Assembly: GCA_031284645.1 (NCBI GenBank)
Contig: JAITXS010000101.1
Location: forward strand, 1 to 9,373
DNA length: 9,373 nucleotides
Source of the DNA: Spirochaetaceae bacterium
Lineage (GTDB): Bacteria; Spirochaetota; Spirochaetia; Treponematales; Breznakiellaceae
Direction of reading: 5' to 3'
Numbering within the stretch: position 1 is the stretch's first letter; every line of letters begins with the position of its first letter. The notes beneath the pieces were generated by a model, which saw nothing but the letters and a program-made list of their open reading frames with translations, was not told where the DNA came from and ran no database searches. Positions 1 through 6,411 of this stretch are shown here, in pieces. The translations under genes were made by a program, and so were the position numbers.

Positions 1-2
1 AA

Positions 3-305
3 ATATTGGAATATGGAGATGTTTCAGTAGGTGATTTTAATAAAGATGGAGTTAATGAAATTCTATTGTATTCACAATATCAGCATATAGGCTATGTATT
101 TTGTGTTTATGGTTTTAACATTGAAGAAAATAAATTGGAAGAATTGTGTTTAGTACCTGTATTCATCAATTTCGAGAATCCGTTTCCGTCAGTAGAATAT
201 ATTGAGAATGGCTTCAAAATTCTTGAAATAATTGATGAAGAGTATATGGATTTGGCATGGAATAATTATATATGGGATAAAAATATTGGAAAATATATAA
301 AATAA
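3..305 (+). CDS. C-terminal fragment of a hypothetical protein with an FG-GAP/VCBS-like motif
   Basis: This is the 3' end of a gene that probably begins before the window, because the frame is open to the left edge. It ends at TAA 303-305. A TTG at 6-8 is the first possible start codon, but with so little upstream sequence it cannot be judged. About 100 residues are visible. Near the left end is GDFNKDGVNEILLY, which fits the calcium-binding loop of FG-GAP/VCBS and integrin-alpha-like repeats (acidic residues at D-x-N-x-D-G, then a hydrophobic strand). The remainder is rich in aromatic and acidic residues and ends in a WDKNIGKYIK-like strand, as in single-domain beta-propeller-like secreted proteins. 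No signal peptide can be seen because the N-terminus is missing. The DNA is AT-rich, unlike the operon at 1348-6371, and a structured repeat begins just after the stop. Function unknown; the family call is tentative. Confidence 0.55.
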   Translation: MLEYGDVSVGDFNKDGVNEILLYSQYQHIGYVFCVYGFNIEENKLEELCLVPVFINFENPFPSVEYIENGFKILEIIDEEYMDLAWNNYIWDKNIGKYIK

Positions 306-511
306 TGTAGTGCGCCCGTACTTCGCATAACGAGGTTGTATTATGCTTCGCCGCCAGTAGGCGGCGAGGGCTACGAAAAATCGCAGTCGGGCTGTGCCCT
401 CGCTCCCACGTCCTGCTACACCCACGTTTTTGTGGCGCAAAATGTTGCGTATTTTTTATGGCGCGATAAAAACCTTCGTATGCAGCCGGAACCTTATGTG
501 ACATTTGGCAC
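306..511. repeat. Structured intergenic repeat, copy 1 (attC-like candidate)
   Basis: This GC-richer block sits between AT-rich genes and has several nested inverted repeats. CGCCGCC 349-355 pairs with GGCGGCG 360-366 across a four-base loop. GCGAGGGC 364-371 pairs with GCCCTCGC 396-403. CGCAA 437-441 pairs with TTGCG 445-449 and is followed by a T-rich run (TATTTTTTAT). The ends are imperfectly complementary: GTGC and CGCATAACGAGGT on the left against 491-511 on the right. The section from about 402 to 508 aligns with copy 2 (about 1174-1261), sharing a block around CACCCACGTTTTT and a conserved GGAAC...ACATTT end. A 64-codon frame across it (336-530) is judged spurious. It could be a cassette recombination site, a small non-autonomous mobile repeat, or a decayed element with terminator function. 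No perfect GTTRRRY or RYYYAAC core was found. Confidence 0.6.
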
Positions 512-540
512 AAATTGTTGGCAAATATAAATAAAACAAC

Positions 541-568
541 TTGACAAAGTTATTATAGTATTTAATAT
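541..568 (+). promoter_or_regulatory. Candidate promoter for the small membrane protein gene
   Basis: A perfect -35 box TTGACA (541-546) is followed after 16 bases by TAATAT (563-568), a 4-of-6 match to the -10 consensus. It lies about 60 bases before the ATG at 629, in AT-rich DNA just after repeat copy 1. The match is good, but AT-rich sequence produces such matches easily. Confidence 0.4.
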
Positions 569-628
569 TGTTAATATACGTGGCTTTTTTTAAAGTTTCA
601 AACATAGATTGTATGAGGTAAATTTAAG

Positions 629-1138
629 ATGAGGCATTTTAGAGATAGGCAAGATCAAAATAATGAAAATGCTTATAATGAAGTGTATAGGCATTTTGAT
701 AATTTAATTTGGCAAGTACAATCATGGTCTTCGGCGATATTTATCGGTTTGATTGCTATGTCTGAAAAAAGTGTATTTTCAGAAGACACATTTATTAATG
801 AAACACTGAAATTTAAATTAATGTATTTAGGAGCATTTATATTGTTACTTCTATTTTCGCATACATTATATAGATTTAGATTGCATCAAACTAGAGTCAA
901 AAACAAGCAGGATAAATGGAGAATGTCATCTCCACAAGTTCTTCTGCAATTTCTAATAAATTTAGAATCATTTGTTCTCTTTATATTATCAATATATACT
1001 AATATTGATAATGATATACACAAAAATCTATTATGTATTTTTCTTTTTTTACCTTTTTTTCTAATATTTTTATACCAGGAATATAAAATAGGAAAATTAA
1101 GAAAAGGCATTCGTTGTAAGGTGCCAAACATCGTATAA
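629..1138 (+). CDS. Small hypothetical four-helix membrane protein
   Basis: A 169-residue protein that I do not recognise. It starts at ATG 629, ten bases after a GAGG ribosome binding site (615-618). The N-terminus (residues 1-26) is polar and charged. Four hydrophobic segments follow at about 28-44, 64-82, 103-123 and 131-149. A basic connector with many K and R residues lies between segments 2 and 3 (about 82-98), and the C-terminal tail is basic (151-163), so both probably face the cytoplasm. The base composition is strongly AT-rich, unlike the operon that follows. The last codons (1121-1138, VPNIV) and the TAA lie inside repeat copy 2, so the repeat supplies the end of the protein. A lone small membrane gene between two related repeats is typical of accessory cassettes. 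No function can be given. Confidence 0.7.
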   Translation: MRHFRDRQDQNNENAYNEVYRHFDNLIWQVQSWSSAIFIGLIAMSEKSVFSEDTFINETLKFKLMYLGAFILLLLFSHTLYRFRLHQTRVKNKQDKWRMSSPQVLLQFLINLESFVLFILSIYTNIDNDIHKNLLCIFLFLPFFLIFLYQEYKIGKLRKGIRCKVPNIV

Positions 1139-1261
1139 GCTACAGTTTGTGCCGCGCCGCAGGAGAGACTTGGCTTCCCACGCTCCACTCCACCCACGTT
1201 TTTGGGACGTAAAATGCTTGCGCATTTTTTTATCGCGCCACGGAACTCTAGCTTTACATTT
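1121..1261. repeat. Structured intergenic repeat, copy 2 (attC-like candidate)
   Basis: This shorter relative of the block at 306-511 overlaps the last 18 bases of the membrane protein gene. Its left end, GTGCCAAACATCGTATAAGC, is an imperfect reverse complement of the right end of copy 1: 1121-1141 against 491-511 matches at 16 of 21 positions. Its interior shares the cCCACG and CACCCACGTTTTT block with copy 1, then AAAATGC 1211-1217 paired with GCATTTT 1222-1228 across TTGC and followed by more T residues, and the GGAACTCTA...ACATTT end. The T-run hairpin would serve as a rho-independent terminator for the upstream gene. Confidence 0.6.
1211..1231 (+). terminator. Putative terminator hairpin within repeat copy 2
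   Basis: AAAATGC (1211-1217), loop TTGC, GCATTTT (1222-1228), then TTTA: a seven-base-pair stem with a short loop and a T-run, about 70 bases after the membrane protein stop codon. The stem is AT-rich, so moderate strength at best. Because the A-run and T-run flank the stem symmetrically, it could act on both strands. Confidence 0.45.
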
Positions 1262-1283
1262 TTTCTGTGCGATTTTTTAAAAT
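1253..1283 (+). promoter_or_regulatory. Candidate promoter of the lyase/synthase operon
   Basis: TTTACA (1253-1258) and TAAAAT (1278-1283) each match the -35 and -10 consensus at 5 of 6 positions, but the 19-base spacing is longer than ideal. The -35 would lie in the right end of repeat copy 2. Between it and the start codon is a region with complementary AATCAG (1280-1285) and CTGATT (1313-1318) and an inner GGG/CCC pair. No better promoter was seen between 1262 and 1347. Confidence 0.3.
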
Positions 1284-1347
1284 CAGAATTGCTCAGGGCG
1301 GTTCCCAAAATCCTGATTCTGTGTTTAAATGACATAGTCGGGGTACC

Positions 1348-2865
1348 ATGATAGAAATCGGAAAAGACAGATTGAGTGTAAAAACGCTTGTAGAAGCAGC
1401 AAAAAGACCTGCCGGATCCTGCTTGTGTGCATCTCCTGATTTTATCGCAAAAATAGAACGCGGAGCGGATTTTTTGGATAAGACTCTGGAAGAGAAAGGA
1501 CATGTCTACGGTGTTACAACAGGCTACGGTGATTCATGTACGGAAATTGTCCCGCCGGAACATTACTGCGATCTGCCGATTCATCTAACGCGGTATCACG
1601 GGTGCGGTTTAGGCGCTTATTTTGATGCGGAGACAACGCGGGCTATTATGATTGTCCGGCTTAATACACTTGCTCGGGGTTTTTCCGGCGTGAGTTACGG
1701 ACTTTTACAAAAAATTGACTTTTTTATACAACACGATATATTACCCCTTATCCCCGAGGAGGGTTCTGTCGGAGCTTCCGGTGATCTTACCCCGCTTTCC
1801 TATCTTGCAGGCGCTTTAATCGGTGAACGTCAAGTACTGTTTCAGGGGAAGGTTTCCAATTCAGGTGAAGTCCTGAGGGAATTAGGGGAGGAACCCTATC
1901 TCTTTAGACCGAAAGAAGCTATCGCGATAATGAACGGAACAGCCGTGATGAACGCTGTTGCTGCTCTGGCGTTTTCACGGGCAGAGTATCTGTCTACTCT
2001 TGCCTGTACGATCAGCGCGATGAATTCTGCGGCGATGAAGGGAAATAGCTATCATTTTTATCAAAGACTTTTTGAGCTTAAACCACATCCGGGACAAAAG
2101 CGTGCTGCCGCCAAGATACTTGCAGGTCTGGCCTGTCAAGAAGATCAGGAATACGTTGTTCCGCAAAAAATACAAGACCCGTATTCAATCCGCTGCGCGC
2201 CCCATGTTATCGGGCTTTTTTATGATGCGGAAGATATGTTGTCCGCATTTATTGAAACGGAAATGAACAGTGCAAATGATAATCCGCTTATTGATCCTGA
2301 TACTCATTCAATTTACCACGGTGGTCATTTTTACGGGGGTCATATCTGTTTAGCTATGGATACGCTAAAAAATATTGTCGCAAATACCGCGGATCTCATG
2401 GACAGACAGCTTGCTTTATTGGTGGATGTTAAATTTAATCGTGGTCTACCGCCGAATCTTTCCGGATCAACAAAGAGTTTTTCGTATAATCACGGGTTTA
2501 AAGCAGTACAAATTGCCGCGTCCGCATGGACTGCCGAGGCGCTAAAAAACACGATGCCGGCAAGCGTGTTTTCTCGTTCCACGGAATGTCATAATCAGGA
2601 TAAGGTGAGTATGGGAACAATTGCCGCGCGTGATTGCATCAGGGTTATTGAACTTTGCGAACAGGTTTTGTCGGCTGCCCTGCTTGCCGCTTCTCAGGCA
2701 ATATATCTCAGACTGAGAGGCGGTGAGATGACGATCGAGAATATTTCGGGCTTTGCCGTAACATACCAACGGGTGCTTTCTTTTTTTTCGCCGCTTGAGG
2801 AAGATCGTCCTTTGGACGGGGAACTGCGAAAAACAGTATCGTGTATCCGGCAAAATTTCTTTTAA
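1348..2865 (+). CDS. MIO-dependent aromatic amino acid ammonia-lyase (HAL/PAL/TAL family)
   Basis: A full-length 505-residue lyase of the histidine/phenylalanine/tyrosine ammonia-lyase family (cytosolic homotetramers), which removes ammonia from an aromatic amino acid to give a trans-alkenoic acid. The electrophilic MIO cofactor forms from Ala143-Ser144-Gly145 in GSVGASGDLTPLSYLAG. Other family residues are present: Tyr54 in YGVTTGYG, Asn196 in MNGTAVMN, Gln276, Tyr279 and Arg282 in QDPYSIR, the NSANDNP motif near 307-313, and Phe328. The selectivity position reads Tyr83-His84 (TRYHGCGLG); HutH has Ser-His and the Rhodobacter tyrosine lyase His-Leu. The HutH glutamate of NQED is Gln417 (HNQDKVSM), as in PAL and TAL, so tyrosine or phenylalanine is more likely than histidine. 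ATG 1348 is supported by the in-frame TGA at 1330-1332; only a weak GGGG (1340-1343) precedes it. It is followed 30 bases later by a ketosynthase gene, a pairing known from aryl polyene clusters. No other hut gene is present, so I avoid the hutH name. Confidence 0.92.
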   Translation: MIEIGKDRLSVKTLVEAAKRPAGSCLCASPDFIAKIERGADFLDKTLEEKGHVYGVTTGYGDSCTEIVPPEHYCDLPIHLTRYHGCGLGAYFDAETTRAIMIVRLNTLARGFSGVSYGLLQKIDFFIQHDILPLIPEEGSVGASGDLTPLSYLAGALIGERQVLFQGKVSNSGEVLRELGEEPYLFRPKEAIAIMNGTAVMNAVAALAFSRAEYLSTLACTISAMNSAAMKGNSYHFYQRLFELKPHPGQKRAAAKILAGLACQEDQEYVVPQKIQDPYSIRCAPHVIGLFYDAEDMLSAFIETEMNSANDNPLIDPDTHSIYHGGHFYGGHICLAMDTLKNIVANTADLMDRQLALLVDVKFNRGLPPNLSGSTKSFSYNHGFKAVQIAASAWTAEALKNTMPASVFSRSTECHNQDKVSMGTIAARDCIRVIELCEQVLSAALLAASQAIYLRLRGGEMTIENISGFAVTYQRVLSFFSPLEEDRPLDGELRKTVSCIRQNFF

Positions 2866-2877
2866 GATGAGTTTGCT

Positions 2878-2887
2878 GAGGCGGGAG
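2878..2887 (+). promoter_or_regulatory. Ribosome binding site that decides the ketosynthase start
   Basis: The sequence GAGGCGGGAG offers two overlapping sites. GGGAG (2883-2887) lies eight bases before ATG 2896. GAGG (2878-2881) lies five bases before GTG 2887. The ATG is preferred because its spacing is better and because the protein then starts MKKRVVVSGGG, as most ketosynthases do. The GTG start would add only three residues. Confidence 0.5.
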
Positions 2888-2895
2888 TGGAAAAA

Positions 2896-4116
2896 ATGAA
2901 AAAAAGAGTTGTGGTAAGCGGCGGCGGCGTGGTAAGCGCCCTCGGAAATGAATGGGTGGATATTCTCACATCTTTAAAAGCGGGTAAAAATTGTGTGCGT
3001 TACATGGAAGAATGGGATAAGTACGACAGGATGAATACCCGTCTTGCTGCCCCGGTGAATTTTACCCCGCCGAATTTCCCGCGAAAAAAAATCCGGGGCA
3101 TGGGACGCGTGGCCCTTATGGCCATTGTTTCGGCGGATAACGCAATGCAGGCCGCCGGTCTTGTGGATTCGCTCGAGTTAAGTGCAGGCCGCTGCGGAGT
3201 CGCGTACGGTTCCTCGACCGGCAATATAAACGCATTGCTGGATTTTTATAATATGCTGGTAAGCAATGATTTAAAAAGCATGAACGCAACGACCTATATA
3301 AAATCAATGCCTCAGACCTGCGCGGCAAACATTGAGTTATTTTACGGCTTAACCGGCAGGCTTATTACCACAAACACCGCCTGTACTTCAGGATCTCAAG
3401 CCATAGGCTTTGCCTATGAGATGATTCAAAACGATTTACAGGATGTCATGATAGCAGGCGGTGCCGAAGAGTTGTCCGCTGCTGACGCCGCGGTTTTTGA
3501 TACCTTGTTTGCGGCAAGTGCAAAAAACGATACGCCCTGGGCAAGCCCCGCTGCGTACGACAAACACCGTGACGGGCTTGTTGTGGGAGAGGGAGCGGCG
3601 ACCCTGATTCTTGAGGATTATGAGCATGCAAAACAGAGGGGAGCGCATGTCTATGCAGAAGTCGTGGGTTTTGGAACCAATACTGATGGTACTCATTTAA
3701 CCCAGCCCAACCGGACAACGATGGCAGAAGCCATGAGGATCGCGTTAAAAGATGCAGACCTTGCTCCTGAAAGCATTGACTATATTAATACCCACGGCAC
3801 CGCAACGATAGCCGGTGATATAGCGGAAAGTAACGCTACTGCGGATATTTTCAAGCGGCCCGTGCCGGTCAGTACGATAAAAAATTATACAGGGCATACT
3901 TTAGGAGCCTGCGGCGCTCTTGAAGCATGGATTTCTATCATGATGATGCATGAAAAATGGTTTGCTCCGAACATCAATCTCCGTGAACTTGATCCGGAAT
4001 GTGGAGTACTTGATTATATTACCGGAGAGGGCCGAAAGCTGGAATGTGAATATATTATGTCGAATAATTTTGCTTTCGGCGGAATCAATACCAGTTTAAT
4101 TTTTAAGAAGATATGA
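2896..4116 (+). CDS. Beta-ketoacyl-ACP synthase, aryl-polyene type (FabF-like)
   Basis: A 406-residue condensing enzyme of the thiolase fold that joins malonyl-ACP to an acyl thioester with loss of CO2. From ATG 2896 the catalytic residues are Cys163 (TNTACTSGSQA), His300 (NTHGTAT), Lys329 and His334 (STIKNYTGHTLGA). The C-terminal NNFAFGGIN loop that closes the active site is present. All are intact, so this is an active synthase rather than a chain-length factor, which lacks the cysteine. The stretch after His300, GDIAES, resembles the ketosynthases of aryl polyene clusters as I remember them; FabF usually has a GD-x-x-E variant there. It lies 30 bases after the lyase stop and 62 bases before the DUF4954 gene, all on one strand, so co-transcription is likely. 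A start at GTG 2887 is possible. Housekeeping FabF is an alternative, but the partner gene and the signature argue for specialised metabolism. No carrier protein or ketoreductase is nearby. Confidence 0.88.
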   Translation: MKKRVVVSGGGVVSALGNEWVDILTSLKAGKNCVRYMEEWDKYDRMNTRLAAPVNFTPPNFPRKKIRGMGRVALMAIVSADNAMQAAGLVDSLELSAGRCGVAYGSSTGNINALLDFYNMLVSNDLKSMNATTYIKSMPQTCAANIELFYGLTGRLITTNTACTSGSQAIGFAYEMIQNDLQDVMIAGGAEELSAADAAVFDTLFAASAKNDTPWASPAAYDKHRDGLVVGEGAATLILEDYEHAKQRGAHVYAEVVGFGTNTDGTHLTQPNRTTMAEAMRIALKDADLAPESIDYINTHGTATIAGDIAESNATADIFKRPVPVSTIKNYTGHTLGACGALEAWISIMMMHEKWFAPNINLRELDPECGVLDYITGEGRKLECEYIMSNNFAFGGINTSLIFKKI

Positions 4117-4120
4117 TATT

Positions 4121-4153
4121 CCGCCTTTGGGCCCTGCGGAGGTGTGCTCCGTA
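4121..4153 (+). other. Competing hairpins between the synthase and DUF4954 genes
   Basis: CCGC (4121-4124) can pair with GCGG (4136-4139), enclosing a self-complementary GGGCCC. Alternatively CGGAG (4137-4141) pairs with CTCCG (4147-4151), extendable by G-U and T-A pairs. The two share bases and cannot form together. The run after the second stem is A-rich rather than T-rich, so this is not a classical plus-strand terminator. It may be an mRNA stability or processing element, or chance. Confidence 0.3.
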
Positions 4154-4178
4154 AAAAATTATCATCAGGGAGGGGAAT

Positions 4179-6371
4179 ATGTGTTCGCTATTTATCGAAG
4201 AGCGTGATCGCTATGGCTATGATTTTATTGACGGGATCTTTTTACCGCAAGGAAAAGACGAGTACTATATTCGGAACCGCCAGGTAAATGATTTTTTTGC
4301 CGCATCTTGTACCGGAAACGAGGGCGGCTGGACAGCGGGGCTAAGACACTTAACACAGGACGAGATAAAAAATCTTGAAAAAAATAATAATACATGCAAA
4401 AACTGGCATGATGTATTCGTAAGTACACATTTTGATCCCTGCCTGTTCCGCAATAATTATTTTGCCGGACTTGTTCGAATCGGCAATATAAAAAACGGAA
4501 TGTTGAAATTTCATGATTTTACGCTTCCTACCGGTATTACCGGTAGCAGAATTATAGCCTGCGATATAGGGGATAACTGCGCTATTCATCAGTGTCCTTA
4601 TATAACGCGTTATATTATCGGGAATAACGCGCTTCTCTATATGAATAATGAAATAGAAACAACAAATCACTGTAAAGCCGGAGAGGGTATTCTTAAAGAA
4701 GGTGAAGCCGAAAATACTCGTGTCTGGATTTATCCGGTAAATGAAATGGGCGGCCGCGCTGTTCTTCCTTTTCGTGATATGATATGCGCCGATGCCTATC
4801 TGTGGTCGATAAATCGGGATGATGAAAAACTCATGGACGCTTTTAAATCTATCACTCAAAATTCCGTTGATGCAAAACGTGGTTATTACGGCATTATAGG
4901 ACATCATGCTGTGATAAAACACTCTCTTATTATAAAAGATGTATATATCGGTGATTACGCATATATCAAGGGAGCGAATAAATTAAAAAATCTTACCATA
5001 AAATCAAGTGAAGAAGAAAGTTCTCAAATCGGAGAGGGTGTTGAACTTGTCAATGGTATCATAGGCTATGGCTGCCATGTGTTTTACGGGTCTAAGGCCG
5101 TGCGTTTTGTGCTTGGAAATAAGAGCACTCTTAAATACGGCGCGCGTCTTATCAATTCGATATTGGGGGATAATTCAACGGTATCCTGTTGTGAGCTGTT
5201 AAATAATCTTATATTCCCCGCGCATGAGCAGCATCATAATAATTCTTTTTTGATTGCATCTCTGCTTATGGGACAGACAAATCTTGCAGCCGGAGCGACT
5301 GTCGGATCGAATCATAACAGCAGGGGCAATGATGGTGAAATTATCGCGGGCCGGGGTTTTTGGCCGGGCTTATCGAGCAGCCTGAAACACAACAGCAGGT
5401 TTGCGAGTTTTTGTTTAATCGCGAAGGGAGATTATCCGGCGGAGCTTTGCGTAGAATTACCCTTTGCGCTTCTTACACACAATGCGGAAAATACACGGCG
5501 TGAAGTCATGCCCGCTTATTGGTGGATGCATAATATGTACGCGCTTGAGCGTAATAATTGGAAATACAAAACACGGGATACGCGAAAAAATCCCGCGCAG
5601 TCCTATGAAACAGAATATCTTGCTCCGGATACGGCTTTTGAAATTATTCGCGCTATCTCTCTTATTGAGCAGTGGACACAAAAAAGTGAAGGTATCGAGG
5701 TCTATGCTCCGCCCTATCTGCTTGAAAGAACAAAGCAGGCGGTTAGGATTATTAAAAGCAGCGCGGGGCTTAACGCGTATCGAGAGATGCTTCTTTACTA
5801 CGCAATAAAAACTCTTGTGGAATATATACATCAAACAAAGCCGGAGGAAAATATCTTTGAAGGCTTTGCGGTATTGCAAGAAAAAAACACCGATGAGATT
5901 TCTTTACAATGGGAAAATCTCGGCGGGCAGCTTGTGCCCGAATACAAAGTAAGTGTGTTAAAAGACATGATACGAGAGGGACAAATTAAGTCATGGCACG
6001 CGATTCACGGCGAATACCTGCGCTTGCAAAATGAATACAAAGATGATAAGGCATTAAATGCATTGCAGGTTCTCCGGTTTTTAAACAATCCGGACGATCC
6101 CAAAAACAGTATTAACGCCAAACAATGGGATGAATTTATCGACAAGGCTATCCGTATCTGTACCTACAGGGAATCACAGATCTATTTGACAAAACGCAAA
6201 GACTACGAGGATCCGTTTCGTAATATCACTTATAAAAATAACGCGGAGCGGGACGCGGTCATAGGCCGACTGGAAGAAAACCCGTTTATTCTCTCCGTCC
6301 GCAGGGAAAGCCAACAGACAATCGCACTGTTTAAAGAAGCGAAAGCCAAGCCAAAATCCCTCTTGCCGTAA
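4179..6371 (+). CDS. DUF4954-family protein with left-handed beta-helix
   Basis: A 730-residue protein that I recognise as DUF4954, a family of unknown function. The start at ATG 4179 is secure, with a strong AGGGAGG (4167-4173) five bases upstream. Residues about 120-415 carry irregular hexapeptide turns (IGDNCAI, IGNNALL, IGDYAYI, IGEGVEL, IGYGCHV, LGDNSTV), typical of the left-handed beta-helix of sugar-nucleotide and acyl transferases. Conserved clusters follow: HEQHH at 349-353, GSNHNSRGNDGE at 376-387 and GRGFWPGLSSSLKHNS at 391-406, probably the active or ligand-binding surface. Residues 480-730 are mainly helical and charged, perhaps a second domain of the family. There is no signal peptide or membrane segment, so it is probably cytosolic. 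It is the last gene of the plus-strand group and convergent with gyrA. By fold it may be a transferase acting on a sugar nucleotide or acyl carrier, but that is inference; the link to the lyase and synthase rests only on position. Confidence 0.8.
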   Translation: MCSLFIEERDRYGYDFIDGIFLPQGKDEYYIRNRQVNDFFAASCTGNEGGWTAGLRHLTQDEIKNLEKNNNTCKNWHDVFVSTHFDPCLFRNNYFAGLVRIGNIKNGMLKFHDFTLPTGITGSRIIACDIGDNCAIHQCPYITRYIIGNNALLYMNNEIETTNHCKAGEGILKEGEAENTRVWIYPVNEMGGRAVLPFRDMICADAYLWSINRDDEKLMDAFKSITQNSVDAKRGYYGIIGHHAVIKHSLIIKDVYIGDYAYIKGANKLKNLTIKSSEEESSQIGEGVELVNGIIGYGCHVFYGSKAVRFVLGNKSTLKYGARLINSILGDNSTVSCCELLNNLIFPAHEQHHNNSFLIASLLMGQTNLAAGATVGSNHNSRGNDGEIIAGRGFWPGLSSSLKHNSRFASFCLIAKGDYPAELCVELPFALLTHNAENTRREVMPAYWWMHNMYALERNNWKYKTRDTRKNPAQSYETEYLAPDTAFEIIRAISLIEQWTQKSEGIEVYAPPYLLERTKQAVRIIKSSAGLNAYREMLLYYAIKTLVEYIHQTKPEENIFEGFAVLQEKNTDEISLQWENLGGQLVPEYKVSVLKDMIREGQIKSWHAIHGEYLRLQNEYKDDKALNALQVLRFLNNPDDPKNSINAKQWDEFIDKAIRICTYRESQIYLTKRKDYEDPFRNITYKNNAERDAVIGRLEENPFILSVRRESQQTIALFKEAKAKPKSLLP

Positions 6372-6374
6372 ACT

Positions 6375-6411
6375 TTCTGATTGTTTTAAATTCCGCTGTA
6401 AAAAATCAGAA
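6375..6411. terminator. Stem-loop at the convergent DUF4954/gyrA junction
   Basis: TTCTGATT (6375-6382) pairs with AATCAGAA (6404-6411). After a single unpaired G, TTTTA (6384-6388) pairs with TAAAA (6399-6403), giving a 13-base-pair stem with a ten-base loop. It fills the 34-base gap between the two stop codons and overlaps the gyrA stop (6406-6408). It would be symmetric for both strands, but neither side has a clear T-run after the stem and the stem is AT-rich. Its role as a bidirectional terminator is inferred from position. Confidence 0.45.

Noticed and set aside
306..511. CRISPR array or tRNA in the repeat-rich intergenic DNA
   Set aside because: There are only two diverged copies, about 800 bases apart with a gene between them. 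No short regular repeat-spacer pattern and no tRNA T-loop or cloverleaf were seen.
336..530. 64-codon plus-strand reading frame across repeat copy 1
   Set aside because: It lies entirely within the hairpin-rich repeat, has no good ribosome binding site and has no domain-like features. It looks like an incidental frame in structured DNA.
1279..1296. Similarity of AAAATCAGAAT...CTC-G at 1279-1296 to the gyrA 3' end near 6402-6419
   Set aside because: The match is 15 of 18 bases. Many pairs of this quality are expected by chance in a 9-kb window, so it does not support a relic or duplication.
886..1503. 205-codon minus-strand frame spanning the membrane gene, repeat copy 2 and lyase start
   Set aside because: It overlaps two better-supported genes and the repeat on the opposite strand, and its residue composition resembles no protein family.
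2542..2853. Minus-strand frames inside the lyase and ketosynthase genes
   Set aside because: Shadows of conserved enzymes on the coding strand; no independent evidence.
1348..2865. Annotation of the lyase as hutH for histidine degradation
   Set aside because: No hutU, hutI or hutG neighbour, a ketosynthase partner, and Gln417 in place of the HutH glutamate argue for an aromatic amino acid lyase instead.
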